Origin: Sideroxydans lithotrophicus | GTDB taxonomy: Bacteria > Pseudomonadota > Gammaproteobacteria > Burkholderiales > Sulfuriferulaceae | Length of the DNA stretch: 27,409 nucleotides | Direction of reading: 5' to 3' | Assembly: GCA_022736605.1 (NCBI GenBank) | Contig: DZDB01000010.1 | Span: 1-27,409 of the forward strand | In this document: positions 1 through 7,737 of the stretch, one piece after another | Layout of the letters: each line of letters begins with the position of its first letter | How positions within the stretch are numbered: position 1 is the stretch's first letter | Made by a program: the position numbers and the translations under genes | Notes under the pieces: generated by a model | Told to the model about the DNA's origin: nothing | The model's database searches: none | Seen by the model: the letters and a program-made list of their open reading frames with translations, nothing else

Positions 1-2
1 GA

Positions 3-41
3 AATCAGGCCGAAGTTGGTCTGGATGGTAGTGCTCAGTAG
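3..41 (+). CDS. Possible 3' end of an upstream gene (perhaps tolB), partial
   Basis: One reading frame entering from the left edge stays open until a TAG at 39-41, giving a 12-residue tail (N-Q-A-E-V-G-L-D-G-S-A-Q). In the conserved tol-pal order the gene before pal is tolB, so this may be its C-terminus. The tail does not clearly match the usual TolB ending. A second open frame runs to a TAA at 58-60, so the frame is not settled. Low confidence. Confidence 0.25.
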   Translation, partial: NQAEVGLDGSAQ

Positions 42-73
42 TGTTTACGATAATTTTTAATTAAGGAAAAGCC

Positions 74-631
74 ATGAAAAAAACCGTATTAAGTTTGTTG
101 TTGCTTGGCCTGATTGCAGGCTGTTCCAGCGTGCAGCAAAAACCGGCTCCCGTTGTGAACAGTGGCATGTCGCAGGCTGAGCGTGATGCTGCCGCTGCCA
201 AAGCCGCAGCGGATAAAGCCGCAGCTGAAGCGCGTGCATTGGCCGAGCAGCGTGCCTTGGCGGAAAAGGCTAACCCGCTGAATGACCCGAACAGCCCATT
301 GGCGCAACGCAGCGTATATTTCGCTTTTGACAGCTCGCTGGTGGAAGACAGTTATCGTCCGATGTTGCAGGCACACGCCGGTTATCTGAGCGGGCATCAA
401 AATACCAAAATCACGATTCAGGGCAATACCGATGACCGTGGCAGCCGTGAATACAATCTGGCGCTGGGCCAACGCCGCGCTGACAGCGTGCGCAAGGTAT
501 TGAATGTGTTGGGCGTGTCCGAGTCGCAAATGGAAGCCGTCAGCTTTGGTGCCGAGAAGCCCAAAGCCAGCGGCAACGATGAAGCGGCGTGGAAAGAAAA
601 CCGCCGCGCCGACATCGTTTACGGTCAATAA
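74..631 (+). CDS. pal: Peptidoglycan-associated lipoprotein Pal
   Basis: Outer-membrane lipoprotein of the Tol-Pal system, which tethers the outer membrane to peptidoglycan and works in constriction during division. The N-terminus is a lipoprotein signal peptide with lipobox L-I-A-G-C, so Cys17 is the predicted lipidated residue. Residues about 38-70 form an unusually Ala-rich, probably helical linker. Residues about 80-185 are an OmpA-like peptidoglycan-binding domain, with the T-D-D-R-G segment and the following N-x-x-L-x-x-x-R-A pattern that contact diaminopimelate in this family. The length of 185 aa is normal to slightly long. The start is supported by AAGGAAA about 6 bases upstream. cpoB follows after 6 bases, matching the conserved tol-pal-cpoB order. 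Confidence 0.96.
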   Translation: MKKTVLSLLLLGLIAGCSSVQQKPAPVVNSGMSQAERDAAAAKAAADKAAAEARALAEQRALAEKANPLNDPNSPLAQRSVYFAFDSSLVEDSYRPMLQAHAGYLSGHQNTKITIQGNTDDRGSREYNLALGQRRADSVRKVLNVLGVSESQMEAVSFGAEKPKASGNDEAAWKENRRADIVYGQ

Positions 632-637
632 GGCGAC

Positions 638-1405
638 ATGATGCGCGCGCCGTTTCTCTATTGGTGTCTGTTCCTGGGGCTGCTCGGGCTGGTTGCACCA
701 GCGCAGGCCGACAATGGAGATATGGCGCGCCGTCAGGCCGACATGCAAGTGCAAATCAACAGTCTGGATACGCGCATCAGCCGAATCGAAGACATGCTGC
801 AAAACGGCGCGATGCTGAATCTGCTGTCCGAAGTTGAAGCGCTCAAGGCGCAAGTTAAAAAGCTGCGCGGTGATGTCGATGTGCAAGCCAATGACATCAG
901 CGTGACGCAAAAACGTCAAAATGACCTGTATATGGATCTGGATACGCGTTTGCGTACTCTGGTGAAGGCGGAAACGCCCCCCCCGGCAGTGGTGCCGGAT
1001 GTGACAGCGCCTGCGGGTGCCACCCCGGCAGCCGCTGAAGCGACTGCTTATGAAGCCGCGCTGGCACAATTCAAGGTAGCGAAATATCCGGCTGCGATTG
1101 CCAGCTTTAACAGCTTTATCAAAACCTATCCAGCTAGCACGCTGGCGTCGAGCGCGCAGTACTGGATTGGCAATGCGCAGTTTGCCGGCAAGAATTACAA
1201 GGGTGCACTCGCAAGCCAGCAAAAACTGGTCAGCACCTATCCCGCCAGCCCGAAAGTCCCCGATGCCATGCTGAATATTTCCAGTGCCCAATTTGAGCTG
1301 GGCAACATCAAGGCCGCGCGCACAACGCTGGAACAACTGATACGGAAATATCCCAACAGCAGTGCCGCCGAGCTCGCCAAAAGACGTCTCACCGTACTGA
1401 AATAA
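638..1405 (+). CDS. cpoB: Cell division coordinator CpoB (YbgF), TolA-binding TPR protein
   Basis: Periplasmic protein that couples Tol-Pal to peptidoglycan synthesis at the septum (family knowledge). It has a signal peptide with likely cleavage after A-Q-A near residue 25. Residues about 30-105 are a heptad-like coiled coil, the trimerisation region. A Pro/Ala-rich linker follows, then about three TPR units from about residue 135 to the end, each closing on a Y-P turn. The 255 aa length is typical. An AAGG overlapping the pal stop serves as the RBS. Two tandem ATG codons (638, 641) are both possible starts. The linker contains an unbroken run of eight C at 977-984, a potential slippage site. 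queE begins at the base after the stop codon. Confidence 0.93.
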   Translation: MMRAPFLYWCLFLGLLGLVAPAQADNGDMARRQADMQVQINSLDTRISRIEDMLQNGAMLNLLSEVEALKAQVKKLRGDVDVQANDISVTQKRQNDLYMDLDTRLRTLVKAETPPPAVVPDVTAPAGATPAAAEATAYEAALAQFKVAKYPAAIASFNSFIKTYPASTLASSAQYWIGNAQFAGKNYKGALASQQKLVSTYPASPKVPDAMLNISSAQFELGNIKAARTTLEQLIRKYPNSSAAELAKRRLTVLK

Positions 1406-2053
1406 ATGTACGACGCGACGTTGCGCATTACCGAGATTTTTTATTCGGTACAGGGTGAAACCAGCCGTGTCGGGCTGCCGACCGTGTTCGTGCGCCTGAC
1501 CGGTTGTCCGTTGCGTTGTGGCTATTGTGACACCGCGTATGCGTTTCATGGTGGCGAAAGCCAGACCATCACGGCCATCCTCGAACAGGTCGCGACCTAT
1601 CAGCCGCGCTACATCACCGTCACCGGCGGTGAACCGCTGGCGCAGAAAAATACCCCTTTGCTGCTCACCGCCTTATGCGATGCGGGTTATGACGTGTCGA
1701 TCGAAACCAGCGGCGCACTCGATATCAGCAGCGTAGACCGGCGCGTATCACGCATTGTCGACATCAAGACGCCCGGTTCCGGCGAGGTCGAAAAAAACCG
1801 CTGGGAAAACCTGCCGTTGCTGACGCCACACGATGAACTGAAATTTGTCATTACCGATGCCGCCGATTATGCCTGGGCACGCGATTGTCTGACGCAATAC
1901 GGTCTGGCCGCACGCTGCCCGGTACTGTTTTCGCCCATGCACACCGATTTGCCTGCCGCGCAATTGGCCGACTGGGTATTGCAAGACCGCTTGCCAGTCA
2001 GGGTGCAGGTGCAGCTGCATAAAATTTTATGGGGTGAGGTGACCGGGCGATGA
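1406..2053 (+). CDS. queE: 7-carboxy-7-deazaguanine synthase QueE
   Basis: Radical-SAM enzyme that converts 6-carboxy-tetrahydropterin to 7-carboxy-7-deazaguanine in the queuosine/preQ0 pathway. The N-terminal radical-SAM cluster motif is C34-x3-C38-x2-C41, and the G-G-E-P SAM-binding motif is at about 74-77. The S-V-Q-G-E segment near residue 14 is typical of QueE. The 215 aa length is normal. Its ATG abuts the cpoB stop with no gap and its end overlaps queC by four bases (ATGA), so translation is probably coupled along pal-cpoB-queE-queC. queD, which makes the substrate, is not in the window. Confidence 0.95.
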   Translation: MYDATLRITEIFYSVQGETSRVGLPTVFVRLTGCPLRCGYCDTAYAFHGGESQTITAILEQVATYQPRYITVTGGEPLAQKNTPLLLTALCDAGYDVSIETSGALDISSVDRRVSRIVDIKTPGSGEVEKNRWENLPLLTPHDELKFVITDAADYAWARDCLTQYGLAARCPVLFSPMHTDLPAAQLADWVLQDRLPVRVQVQLHKILWGEVTGR

Positions 2054-2736
2054 GTGTGCCGCGCAACGCCGTTATTCTCTTGTCGGGCGGGCTGGATTCG
2101 GCCACGGTGCTGGCGCAGGCACGCAGCCAGGGGTATGCCTGCTACGCCCTGAGTTTCGATTACGGCCAGCGTCATCGGGTCGAGCTCGATGCCGCCGCGC
2201 GCGTCGCCACGCTGCTGGGTGCGACCGAGCACCGCGTTTCGCGCCTTGATCTGGCGATGTTTGGCGGCTCGGCGCTGACCGATCTGAATATCGCGGTGCC
2301 CGAACAGCTCGCGGCGGGCATTCCGGTCACTTACGTCCCGGCGCGCAATACCATCATGCTGTCGATCGCGCTGGCGTGGGCTGAGGTGCTCGGCAGTCGC
2401 GACATTTTCATCGGCGTCAACGCGGTGGATTACTCCGGTTATCCGGATTGCCGCCCCGAATACATCGCTGCATTCGAGGCGATGGGCAATCTGGCGACCA
2501 AGGCGGGGGTCGAAGGCCAGCAGCTGCGTATCCATGCGCCGCTGATGCAATTATCCAAGGCGCAGATCGTCGCGCTTGGAACTACGCTTGGCGTCGATTA
2601 CACTGCCACCATTTCGTGTTACCAGGCCGACGCTTCCGGTCGGGCCTGTGGGGTATGTGACTCGTGTCGCTTGCGTCACCAGGGTTTTGTTGAAGCAGGT
2701 GTGGCGGATCCAACCCGCTATGCTGTGACACCTTGA
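2050..2736 (+). CDS. queC: 7-cyano-7-deazaguanine synthase QueC
   Basis: ATP-dependent ligase that turns 7-carboxy-7-deazaguanine into preQ0 with ammonia. The PP-loop nucleotide motif S-G-G-L-D-S is at residues 12-17. The C-terminal zinc site is C190, C200, C203, C206 (C-x9-C-x2-C-x2-C). The 228 aa length matches the family. The start codon overlaps the queE stop. It is the last gene of the tightly packed + strand run that begins at pal. Confidence 0.96.
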   Translation: MSVPRNAVILLSGGLDSATVLAQARSQGYACYALSFDYGQRHRVELDAAARVATLLGATEHRVSRLDLAMFGGSALTDLNIAVPEQLAAGIPVTYVPARNTIMLSIALAWAEVLGSRDIFIGVNAVDYSGYPDCRPEYIAAFEAMGNLATKAGVEGQQLRIHAPLMQLSKAQIVALGTTLGVDYTATISCYQADASGRACGVCDSCRLRHQGFVEAGVADPTRYAVTP

Positions 2737-2766
2737 AGCGCATTTAAAACAGCAACATAAAAATCA

Positions 2767-2785
2767 CCTGCGCGCCCGGCGCAGG
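2767..2785. repeat. Inverted repeat (hairpin) between queC and the YeeE-type gene
   Basis: A perfect 7-bp stem (CCTGCGC / GCGCAGG) with a 5-base loop lies 30 bases after the queC stop. There is no T-tract after it, so it is not a standard intrinsic terminator. It could be a weak terminator, an RNA-stabilising hairpin for queC, or a leader element of the next gene. Confidence 0.5.
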
Positions 2786-2804
2786 ATAACTGGATGGAGT
2801 TCAC

Positions 2805-3986
2805 ATGAGTTTTGATAGCTTTGCACAGGCGCAATCCGCCTTTCTGTGGCTGACGTTTGCCATCGCCTTCATTTTGGGTGCGGTCGTCAATAAAACCAAT
2901 TTCTGCACCATGGGCGCCGTGTCCGACTGGGTCAACATGGGTGACACCGGCCGCATGCGTGCCTGGTTTCTGGCGATTGCCGTCGCCATGCTTGGCGTGG
3001 TGTTGCTGGAGTACTTTGGCAAGCTCAGTGCCGATGGCGCGTTCCCGCCGTATCGCGGTGCGCAGTTCATCTGGGCCGAAAACCTGCTGGGCGGGCTGCT
3101 GTTTGGCATCGGCATGACTTTCGCCTCGGGTTGTGGGAATAAATCCCTGATCCGCATCGGCGGTGGCAATATCAAGTCGATTTTCGTCGTGCTGATTATT
3201 GGCGTGATTGCTTACTTCATGACCAACCCGTTCCCCGGATCGGACAAGACCCTGTTCACCGTGCTGTTCCTCGACTGGCTGCGGCCGCTGGCTGTCACGC
3301 TGAGTGGCCACCAGGACCTGGGTACGCTGGTCGCTGGTGCGGCTGACGCCGTTAAAGCACGTTTGATTATTGGTGGTTTGCTTGCTTTGGCGATCCTGGT
3401 ATGGGTGTTCAAATCGGCGGATTTCCGCAGCAGCCGCGATAACATTCTCGGTGGGCTGGTCGTCGGCCTCGCCGTGCTGGGCGCCTGGTATGTCACCAGT
3501 AATGTCGTCATCAAGGTCGATACGGAAACGCACACGCTGGTTGATTACGTACAGCAGTGGGATTTTCTCGCCGACTCCGATGCGGGTAAACCGGCTGACA
3601 GTCGCCCGCTCAGCGCGCAGTCATTTACCTTTATCAACCCGATGGGGCAGACGCTGGGCTACGCCACCTCGGGCTTCAAGCACGATCTGCTGACGTTTGG
3701 CGTGATGGCCCTGCTGGGTGTGATCGCCGGGTCGCTGGTGTGGTCGCTGCTGTCGCGCAGCTTCCGCATCGAATGGTTCGCATCGGGCAAGGATTTCGTC
3801 AATCACGTATTCGGCGCCGTGCTGATGGGCTTTGGCGGCGTGCTGGCCCTCGGTTGCACCATCGGCCAGGGCATCACCGGCGTCTCCACGCTGGCGCTGG
3901 GTTCGTTCATCACCCTGTTTGCGATTATTGCAGGTAGCGCGATCACCATGAAGATCCAGTATTGGCTGATGATGCGTGAGGCCTGA
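2805..3986 (+). CDS. YeeE/YedE (TsuA-like) sulfur-compound transporter
   Basis: Polytopic inner-membrane protein of the YeeE/YedE family, whose characterised member TsuA imports thiosulfate. The three family cysteines sit in conserved contexts: C34 (N-F-C-T-M-G), C110 (S-G-C-G-N-K) and C351 (L-G-C-T-I-G-Q-G). About nine or more hydrophobic segments are visible. At 393 aa it is longer than the roughly 350 aa of TsuA-type proteins; much of the excess is a hydrophilic loop at residues about 232-292. The start is fixed by GGAG 5 bases upstream of ATG 2805. It is a single-gene unit ended by a strong terminator. Thiosulfate as the substrate is inferred from the family and the sulfur-related neighbourhood. 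Confidence 0.88.
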   Translation: MSFDSFAQAQSAFLWLTFAIAFILGAVVNKTNFCTMGAVSDWVNMGDTGRMRAWFLAIAVAMLGVVLLEYFGKLSADGAFPPYRGAQFIWAENLLGGLLFGIGMTFASGCGNKSLIRIGGGNIKSIFVVLIIGVIAYFMTNPFPGSDKTLFTVLFLDWLRPLAVTLSGHQDLGTLVAGAADAVKARLIIGGLLALAILVWVFKSADFRSSRDNILGGLVVGLAVLGAWYVTSNVVIKVDTETHTLVDYVQQWDFLADSDAGKPADSRPLSAQSFTFINPMGQTLGYATSGFKHDLLTFGVMALLGVIAGSLVWSLLSRSFRIEWFASGKDFVNHVFGAVLMGFGGVLALGCTIGQGITGVSTLALGSFITLFAIIAGSAITMKIQYWLMMREA

Positions 3987-4004
3987 CAGGGTTAGGGCTG
4001 CGGC

Positions 4005-4036
4005 AAAAAAGCAGGGCGTTCGCGTCCTGTTTTTTT
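4005..4036 (+). terminator. Rho-independent terminator of the YeeE-type transporter gene
   Basis: An A-tract (4005-4010) precedes a 7-bp stem CAGGGCG / CGTCCTG (one G-T wobble) with the stable tetraloop TTCG, followed by seven T (4030-4036). The A- and T-tracts suit termination in both directions, but only the + strand has a gene ending just upstream. Confidence 0.93.
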
Positions 4037-4080
4037 GACCTCAAGCGCTGTGTGACTGATTGATTTTTTGCATATATTGA

Positions 4081-4100
4081 ACATTTATATAATAAAATGT
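4081..4100 (+). promoter_or_regulatory. Promoter/operator of the Xre-RES pair: inverted repeat over a TATAAT
   Basis: A perfect 6-bp inverted repeat, ACATTT and AAATGT, spaced by 8 bases, lies 40 bases upstream of the antitoxin ATG. A TATAAT hexamer (4088-4093) lies inside it. No well-spaced -35 was found; TTGCAT at 4068-4073 is only 14 bases away. A DNA-binding antitoxin gene directly downstream makes this a plausible autoregulatory operator. That role is inferred. Confidence 0.55.
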
Positions 4101-4140
4101 GCTAAATTAACAATCATTACGCACCGAGCAGGAGCACGCC

Positions 4141-4506
4141 ATGAACCTTGCACTCGCCCCCGAAGCCGATAGCGATCAATCCAGCGTGCTGTCCGAAGCG
4201 CTTGCCAATGCGGGCAAGCTGCTCGGCATGAGCCAGTCCGATCTGGGCGACATCATCGGTAAAAACCGCACTGCGATCAGCCGGGGCGGTCTTGATCCGG
4301 CCAGCAAGGCGGGTGAACTGGCGCTGCTGTTCATCCGTTGTTACCGCGCGCTGTATGTGCTGGTGGGCGGCGATGTGGCGCAGATGCGCCACTGGATGCA
4401 GACGGAAAACCGGCATACCGGCGGTATTCCGGCTGAGCAAATCAAAACCGTGCAGGGTCTGACTACGGTGCTGGAATACCTCGATGCGATGCGGGGCAAA
4501 CTGTAA
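4141..4506 (+). CDS. Xre/MbcA/ParS-family antitoxin (RES-type TA system)
   Basis: 121-aa protein with a helix-turn-helix-like region at about residues 18-50 (S-Q-S-D-L-G-D-I-I-G ... T-A-I-S-R) and a C-terminal DUF2384-type toxin-binding segment (G-I-P-A-E-Q-I-K-T-V-Q-G-L and onward). This is the layout of Xre antitoxins that block RES toxins by inserting their C-terminus near the active site (family knowledge). A GCAGGAG Shine-Dalgarno lies upstream of ATG 4141. The toxin gene begins directly after the stop. The -35/-10 region is much more AT-rich than its surroundings, as in acquired TA cassettes. Confidence 0.85.
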   Translation: MNLALAPEADSDQSSVLSEALANAGKLLGMSQSDLGDIIGKNRTAISRGGLDPASKAGELALLFIRCYRALYVLVGGDVAQMRHWMQTENRHTGGIPAEQIKTVQGLTTVLEYLDAMRGKL

Positions 4507-5253
4507 GTGGTGGATTGGGCGGCGCATCTGGCAGAAACCCCACGCATCAAACTTTCCGGCACGCTGCTGCGGCTGGTAGAAAGTCAGGAGCAAGTGGCGA
4601 CCAATCAGTTAGTCAGTTCGCTCGAACGCCAGGCGGTGCTGGAAGATTTGCTCGAAGCAACCAAGCCGCGCCTGCGGCCAGGCACTGAACTCTTGCATTA
4701 CCTGCTGGCGACGCCGTTTCGCTATCCGCCACTCAAGCATGGTTCGCGCTTCGGCACGCGCAGCGCACCCAGCCTGTTTTATGGCGCATTGCACACCAGT
4801 ACGGTGCTGGCCGAAGCCGCGTATTACCGTTTTCTGTTCTGGTACGGCATGGTCACACCGCCTACTGCCAAGCTTGATACCCAGCACACGCTGTTCGGTG
4901 CGGCCTATCAGACCGATCAGGGCGTGCAGCTGCAAGCACCACCGTTTGACGCTTACCATGCCCAGCTGTGCAGCCCGTCCGATTACAGTGCCAGCCAGGC
5001 ATTGGGTGGCATCATGCGCGATGCGGGTGTGGAAGCGTTTGAATTCATCTCGGCGCGTGACCCGGCAGGCGGTATCAACGTCGCCCTGTTCACGCCGCAG
5101 GCACTGGTCGGCACTGCGCCGGTGTATCAGGCGGCGTGGTTGTGCGAGCTGAGTGCTGAACGCGTCAGTTTTCATGCCGCGCACAGCCGCGAGTGGTATG
5201 CGTTTTCGCTGGATACCTTTCTGGTGGCGGGGCGCTTGCCGCAGGCGGCTTGA
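4507..5253 (+). CDS. RES-domain toxin (NAD+-targeting or ADP-ribosylating family)
   Basis: 248-aa protein. The RES domain spans about residues 60-235, with candidate conserved Arg (R72, R81), Glu (E103 in A-E-A-A-Y-Y) and Ser (S182 in F-I-S-A-R-D), the residues that name the family. Characterised relatives either degrade NAD+ (MbcT, RES of the Xre-RES type) or ADP-ribosylate a host enzyme (ParT); the sequence alone does not tell which. The start is GTG 4507, directly after the antitoxin TAA; a second GTG at 4510 is an alternative. Neither has a good RBS, so translation is probably coupled to the antitoxin. The N-terminal 55 residues are an extension before the core domain. Confidence 0.85.
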   Translation: MVDWAAHLAETPRIKLSGTLLRLVESQEQVATNQLVSSLERQAVLEDLLEATKPRLRPGTELLHYLLATPFRYPPLKHGSRFGTRSAPSLFYGALHTSTVLAEAAYYRFLFWYGMVTPPTAKLDTQHTLFGAAYQTDQGVQLQAPPFDAYHAQLCSPSDYSASQALGGIMRDAGVEAFEFISARDPAGGINVALFTPQALVGTAPVYQAAWLCELSAERVSFHAAHSREWYAFSLDTFLVAGRLPQAA

Positions 5254-5279
5254 GCACATGCCCAAACCGATGAACCGGG

Positions 5280-6680
5280 TTAACCCCCTCCACCGCCGCT
5301 GCCTTCACCGTGTGCCGCCTGCAGCACCAGCGCGTTGAACGCGTCCATGCTCATGATGCCGTGGGCGGTGACGATGTCGCGTACCGGGCGGCCTGACAGT
5401 TCTGATTCTTTGGCGATTTCGGCGGCACGGGCGTAACCAATGGTCGGGTTGAGCAGGGTGGCGAGCGCCACGCTGTCGTGGATGAACTGGTCGCAGCGCT
5501 TGCGATTGACTACCAGCCCTTTGAGGTTCATGTCGGTGGCGGCGTTCATCGCGTTGGTGAGCCAGTCCATCGCATCGAACAGCGCCGAGCCGAGCGCGGG
5601 CATCATGACGTTGAGTTCGAGTTGTCCGGCCTGTGTCATATAGCCGACGGCGGCGTCCTGTCCGAGTACCTGATAACACACCTGGTTGAGCATTTCGAAC
5701 ATCACCGGGTTGACCTTGCCGGGCATGATGGATGAGCCGGGCTGCACGGCGGGCAGGGTGATTTCACCCAGTCCGGTGCGCGGGCCGGATGCCAGCAGGC
5801 GCAGGTCGTTGGCAATGCGCGTGACTTCCAGCGTCAGGCCGCGAATCGCCGATGACAGCGTTTGCAGATCGAACATGGATTGCATTTGCGCGACCAGATG
5901 GCCAACGCGGATGGGCTCGCCTGTCAGTTTTGCCAGTTCGGCCGCGACTGATTGGGCGTAGCCCGGTGAGGTGTTCAGCCCGGTACCTGCGGCAGAGCCG
6001 CCGAGACCCGTTTCGCACAGCAGCGGTCGCGTTGCTGCAAGGCTGCTGGCGGCGCGGCGCAAGGTCCAGGCGTAGGCGGCGAATTCACGCCCGATGGTGG
6101 TTGGCACAGCGTCCTGCAAGTGGGTGCGGCCGCTTTTGACGGTGTCACGCTCGCGCTCGGCAATCGCGTCGAACGCGCTGGCCATGTGCTCGGTGGCGGC
6201 CAGCAGGCGTGGCAGCTTGGCCAGTACAGCAAGACGGATGGCGGTTGGAATGGTGTCGTTGGTCGATTGCCCCATGTTGACGTGGTCATTGGGGTGAATC
6301 GGCGCGTACTGGCCTTTTTCACCGCCGAGCGCCACGTTGGCGAGGTTGGCGATGACCTCGTTGCTGTTCATGTTGTGGCTGGTGCCGGCACCGGCCTGAA
6401 ATCGGTCCACCACAAACTGGTCGAGCAACTCGCCCGCCAGGATGCGTTCGCACGCGGTTACAATGGCGTCGCGCTGGGTGGCGTCGAGCCAGTCCGGCTG
6501 GCAATTGGCGATGGCGGCGGCGAGCTTGATCTGCACATGGGCACGGATGAAGTCGGTGTCGGGCATGCGCCCCGAGATCGGAAAATTGGCGACCGCGCGC
6601 GCGGTCTGGATGCCATACCAGGCGTCAGCCGGAACTTTAAACGAGCCGAGCGAGTCTTTTTCTGTGCGATAGGCAGTCAT
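5280..6680 (-). CDS. aspA: Aspartate ammonia-lyase (aspartase/fumarase superfamily)
   Basis: Reversible deamination of aspartate to fumarate and ammonia. The superfamily signature G-S-S-I-M-P-G-K-V-N-P is at residues 315-325 and supplies the catalytic serine loop. G-A-G-T-S-x-N-M-N-x-N-E-V and H-P-N-D-H-V-N-x-x-Q-S-T-N-D favour aspartase over fumarase, which usually has G-S-G-T-Q-S-N-M-N. The ORF can be extended to a TTG at 6713, but the ATG at 6680 fits the family N-terminus, giving 466 aa. The C-terminus ends in an odd Gly-rich tail (G-E-G-S-G5). Divergent from the thioredoxin operon. A class II fumarase role cannot be excluded. Confidence 0.85.
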   Translation of the reverse strand: MTAYRTEKDSLGSFKVPADAWYGIQTARAVANFPISGRMPDTDFIRAHVQIKLAAAIANCQPDWLDATQRDAIVTACERILAGELLDQFVVDRFQAGAGTSHNMNSNEVIANLANVALGGEKGQYAPIHPNDHVNMGQSTNDTIPTAIRLAVLAKLPRLLAATEHMASAFDAIAERERDTVKSGRTHLQDAVPTTIGREFAAYAWTLRRAASSLAATRPLLCETGLGGSAAGTGLNTSPGYAQSVAAELAKLTGEPIRVGHLVAQMQSMFDLQTLSSAIRGLTLEVTRIANDLRLLASGPRTGLGEITLPAVQPGSSIMPGKVNPVMFEMLNQVCYQVLGQDAAVGYMTQAGQLELNVMMPALGSALFDAMDWLTNAMNAATDMNLKGLVVNRKRCDQFIHDSVALATLLNPTIGYARAAEIAKESELSGRPVRDIVTAHGIMSMDAFNALVLQAAHGEGSGGGGG

Positions 6681-6712
6681 GATGTATGGCCGAAAACGAT
6701 TTAAAAACCGCA

Positions 6713-6718
6713 ATTATA
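6713..6718 (-). promoter_or_regulatory. Possible -10 element for aspA
   Basis: A perfect TATAAT on the minus strand lies 33 bases upstream of the aspA ATG in the 49-bp divergent gap. No convincing -35 is present at 16-18 bases, so this is tentative. Confidence 0.35.
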
Positions 6719-6729
6719 GGGAGTTTGGG

Positions 6730-7194
6730 ATGTTGAAACGAGTTTTGCTGGGGATCTCCCTGTTGCTGTGTGTGGCGAGTGCTTCGGCGTTTACCCTGAC
6801 CGACAGCAAGGGCGGGGTGCATAGCTCCGCCAGTTACAAGGGCAAATGGGTGCTGGTGAATTTCTGGGCGACCTGGTGTCCGCCATGTCTGGAAGAAATC
6901 CCCGACCTGATTGCGCTGCATGAAAAATACCGCAAGACCAAGCTGGAGGTGATCGGCATCGCGATGGACTATCAGGATCCAAAACAAGTGTTGAGTTTCG
7001 CCGATAGTATGTTCATCAGCTATCCGATCGTGCTGGGTGACGCTAAGATTGCTGCTCAGTTTGGCCGCTTGCAAGGCTTGCCGACGAGTTATTTATACAA
7101 TCCAGAGGGCAAGCTGGTGGCCTATCAGGTTGGCGCGCTGACCAAAAAATCGGTTGAAGATTACATCAACCGCAAAGCAGCAAACAAAAAATAA
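6730..7194 (+). CDS. TlpA/ResA-like periplasmic thioredoxin
   Basis: 154-aa exported thiol-disulfide oxidoreductase. The signal peptide is residues 1-20, with likely cleavage after A-S-A. The redox motif W-C-P-P-C has Cys50 and Cys53, and the cis-Pro segment is G-L-P-T-S. The frame is open back to 6679, but ATG 6730 is preferred because AGGGAG (6718-6723) sits 6 bases upstream and a signal peptide follows at once. Proteins of this family usually reduce disulfides in cytochrome c maturation or keep other periplasmic thiols reduced. Here it leads a + strand run with a second thioredoxin, a TolC-type protein and an adaptor, so a role in that system is inferred. Confidence 0.9.
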   Translation: MLKRVLLGISLLLCVASASAFTLTDSKGGVHSSASYKGKWVLVNFWATWCPPCLEEIPDLIALHEKYRKTKLEVIGIAMDYQDPKQVLSFADSMFISYPIVLGDAKIAAQFGRLQGLPTSYLYNPEGKLVAYQVGALTKKSVEDYINRKAANKK

Positions 7195-7215
7195 ACCGGC
7201 GCTGCCGGAGGAGAG

Positions 7216-7737
7216 ATGACCATGTTGCGCATGCTGGGTATTGCCCTGATGCTGTTCGCCACCACGGCATTCGCCGAGGTGCGCGACGTGCAGACGTATT
7301 TCTTCCAGCCCAAACTGGGCGACTTCCAGGCTGAATTGCAGACTGCCAAAAAAGAAGGCAAAACCGGCGTGCTCATCATGTTTGTGATGGAAGACTGTCC
7401 GTTCTGTGAACGCATGAAAACCACCATGCTCAACCAGTCCGAACTGCAGGATTACTATCGCAAGCATTTTCTGGTGTTCGAAATGGACGTCAAGGGCGGC
7501 AGTCCGATGACCGATTTCAAGGGCGCGCAGACTACCGAGAAAGACTTTGCGCTGAAAAACCGCGCGCGTGCCACGCCGACGTTTATCTTCTTTGACCTGA
7601 ACGGTGATCCGGTCACGCGCTTTACCGGTGTCACCAAAGACGCAGCGGAATTCATCCAGCTTGGCCAGTACGTCGTCGCTGGTGCGTACAAGGTCAAGCC
7701 GTTCGCCGCGTATAAGCTCAAACCTGACGTACCCTGA
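7216..7737 (+). CDS. SoxW-like periplasmic thioredoxin-fold protein
   Basis: 173-aa protein with a signal peptide (cleavage after A-F-A near residue 20) and a thioredoxin_2-like domain. The redox motif is C61-P-F-C64, and the cis-Pro is in A-T-P-T-F-I-F-F-D. Relatives include SoxW of sulfur-oxidation clusters, but no sox genes are in this window, so the name describes similarity only. GGAGGAGAG ends directly before ATG 7216; a second in-frame ATG at 7222 has better RBS spacing and may be the true start. The stop shares one base with the following TolC-type gene, which indicates coupled translation. Confidence 0.85.
   Translation: MTMLRMLGIALMLFATTAFAEVRDVQTYFFQPKLGDFQAELQTAKKEGKTGVLIMFVMEDCPFCERMKTTMLNQSELQDYYRKHFLVFEMDVKGGSPMTDFKGAQTTEKDFALKNRARATPTFIFFDLNGDPVTRFTGVTKDAAEFIQLGQYVVAGAYKVKPFAAYKLKPDVP

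Noticed and set aside
89..1549. 486-aa open frame on the minus strand across pal, cpoB and queE
   Set aside because: It is antisense to three well-supported genes, has no recognisable domain and shows composition typical of a shadow frame in GC-rich DNA.
2737..2804. Intrinsic terminator after queC
   Set aside because: The hairpin at 2767-2785 is real but has no T-tract, so it was listed as an inverted repeat only.
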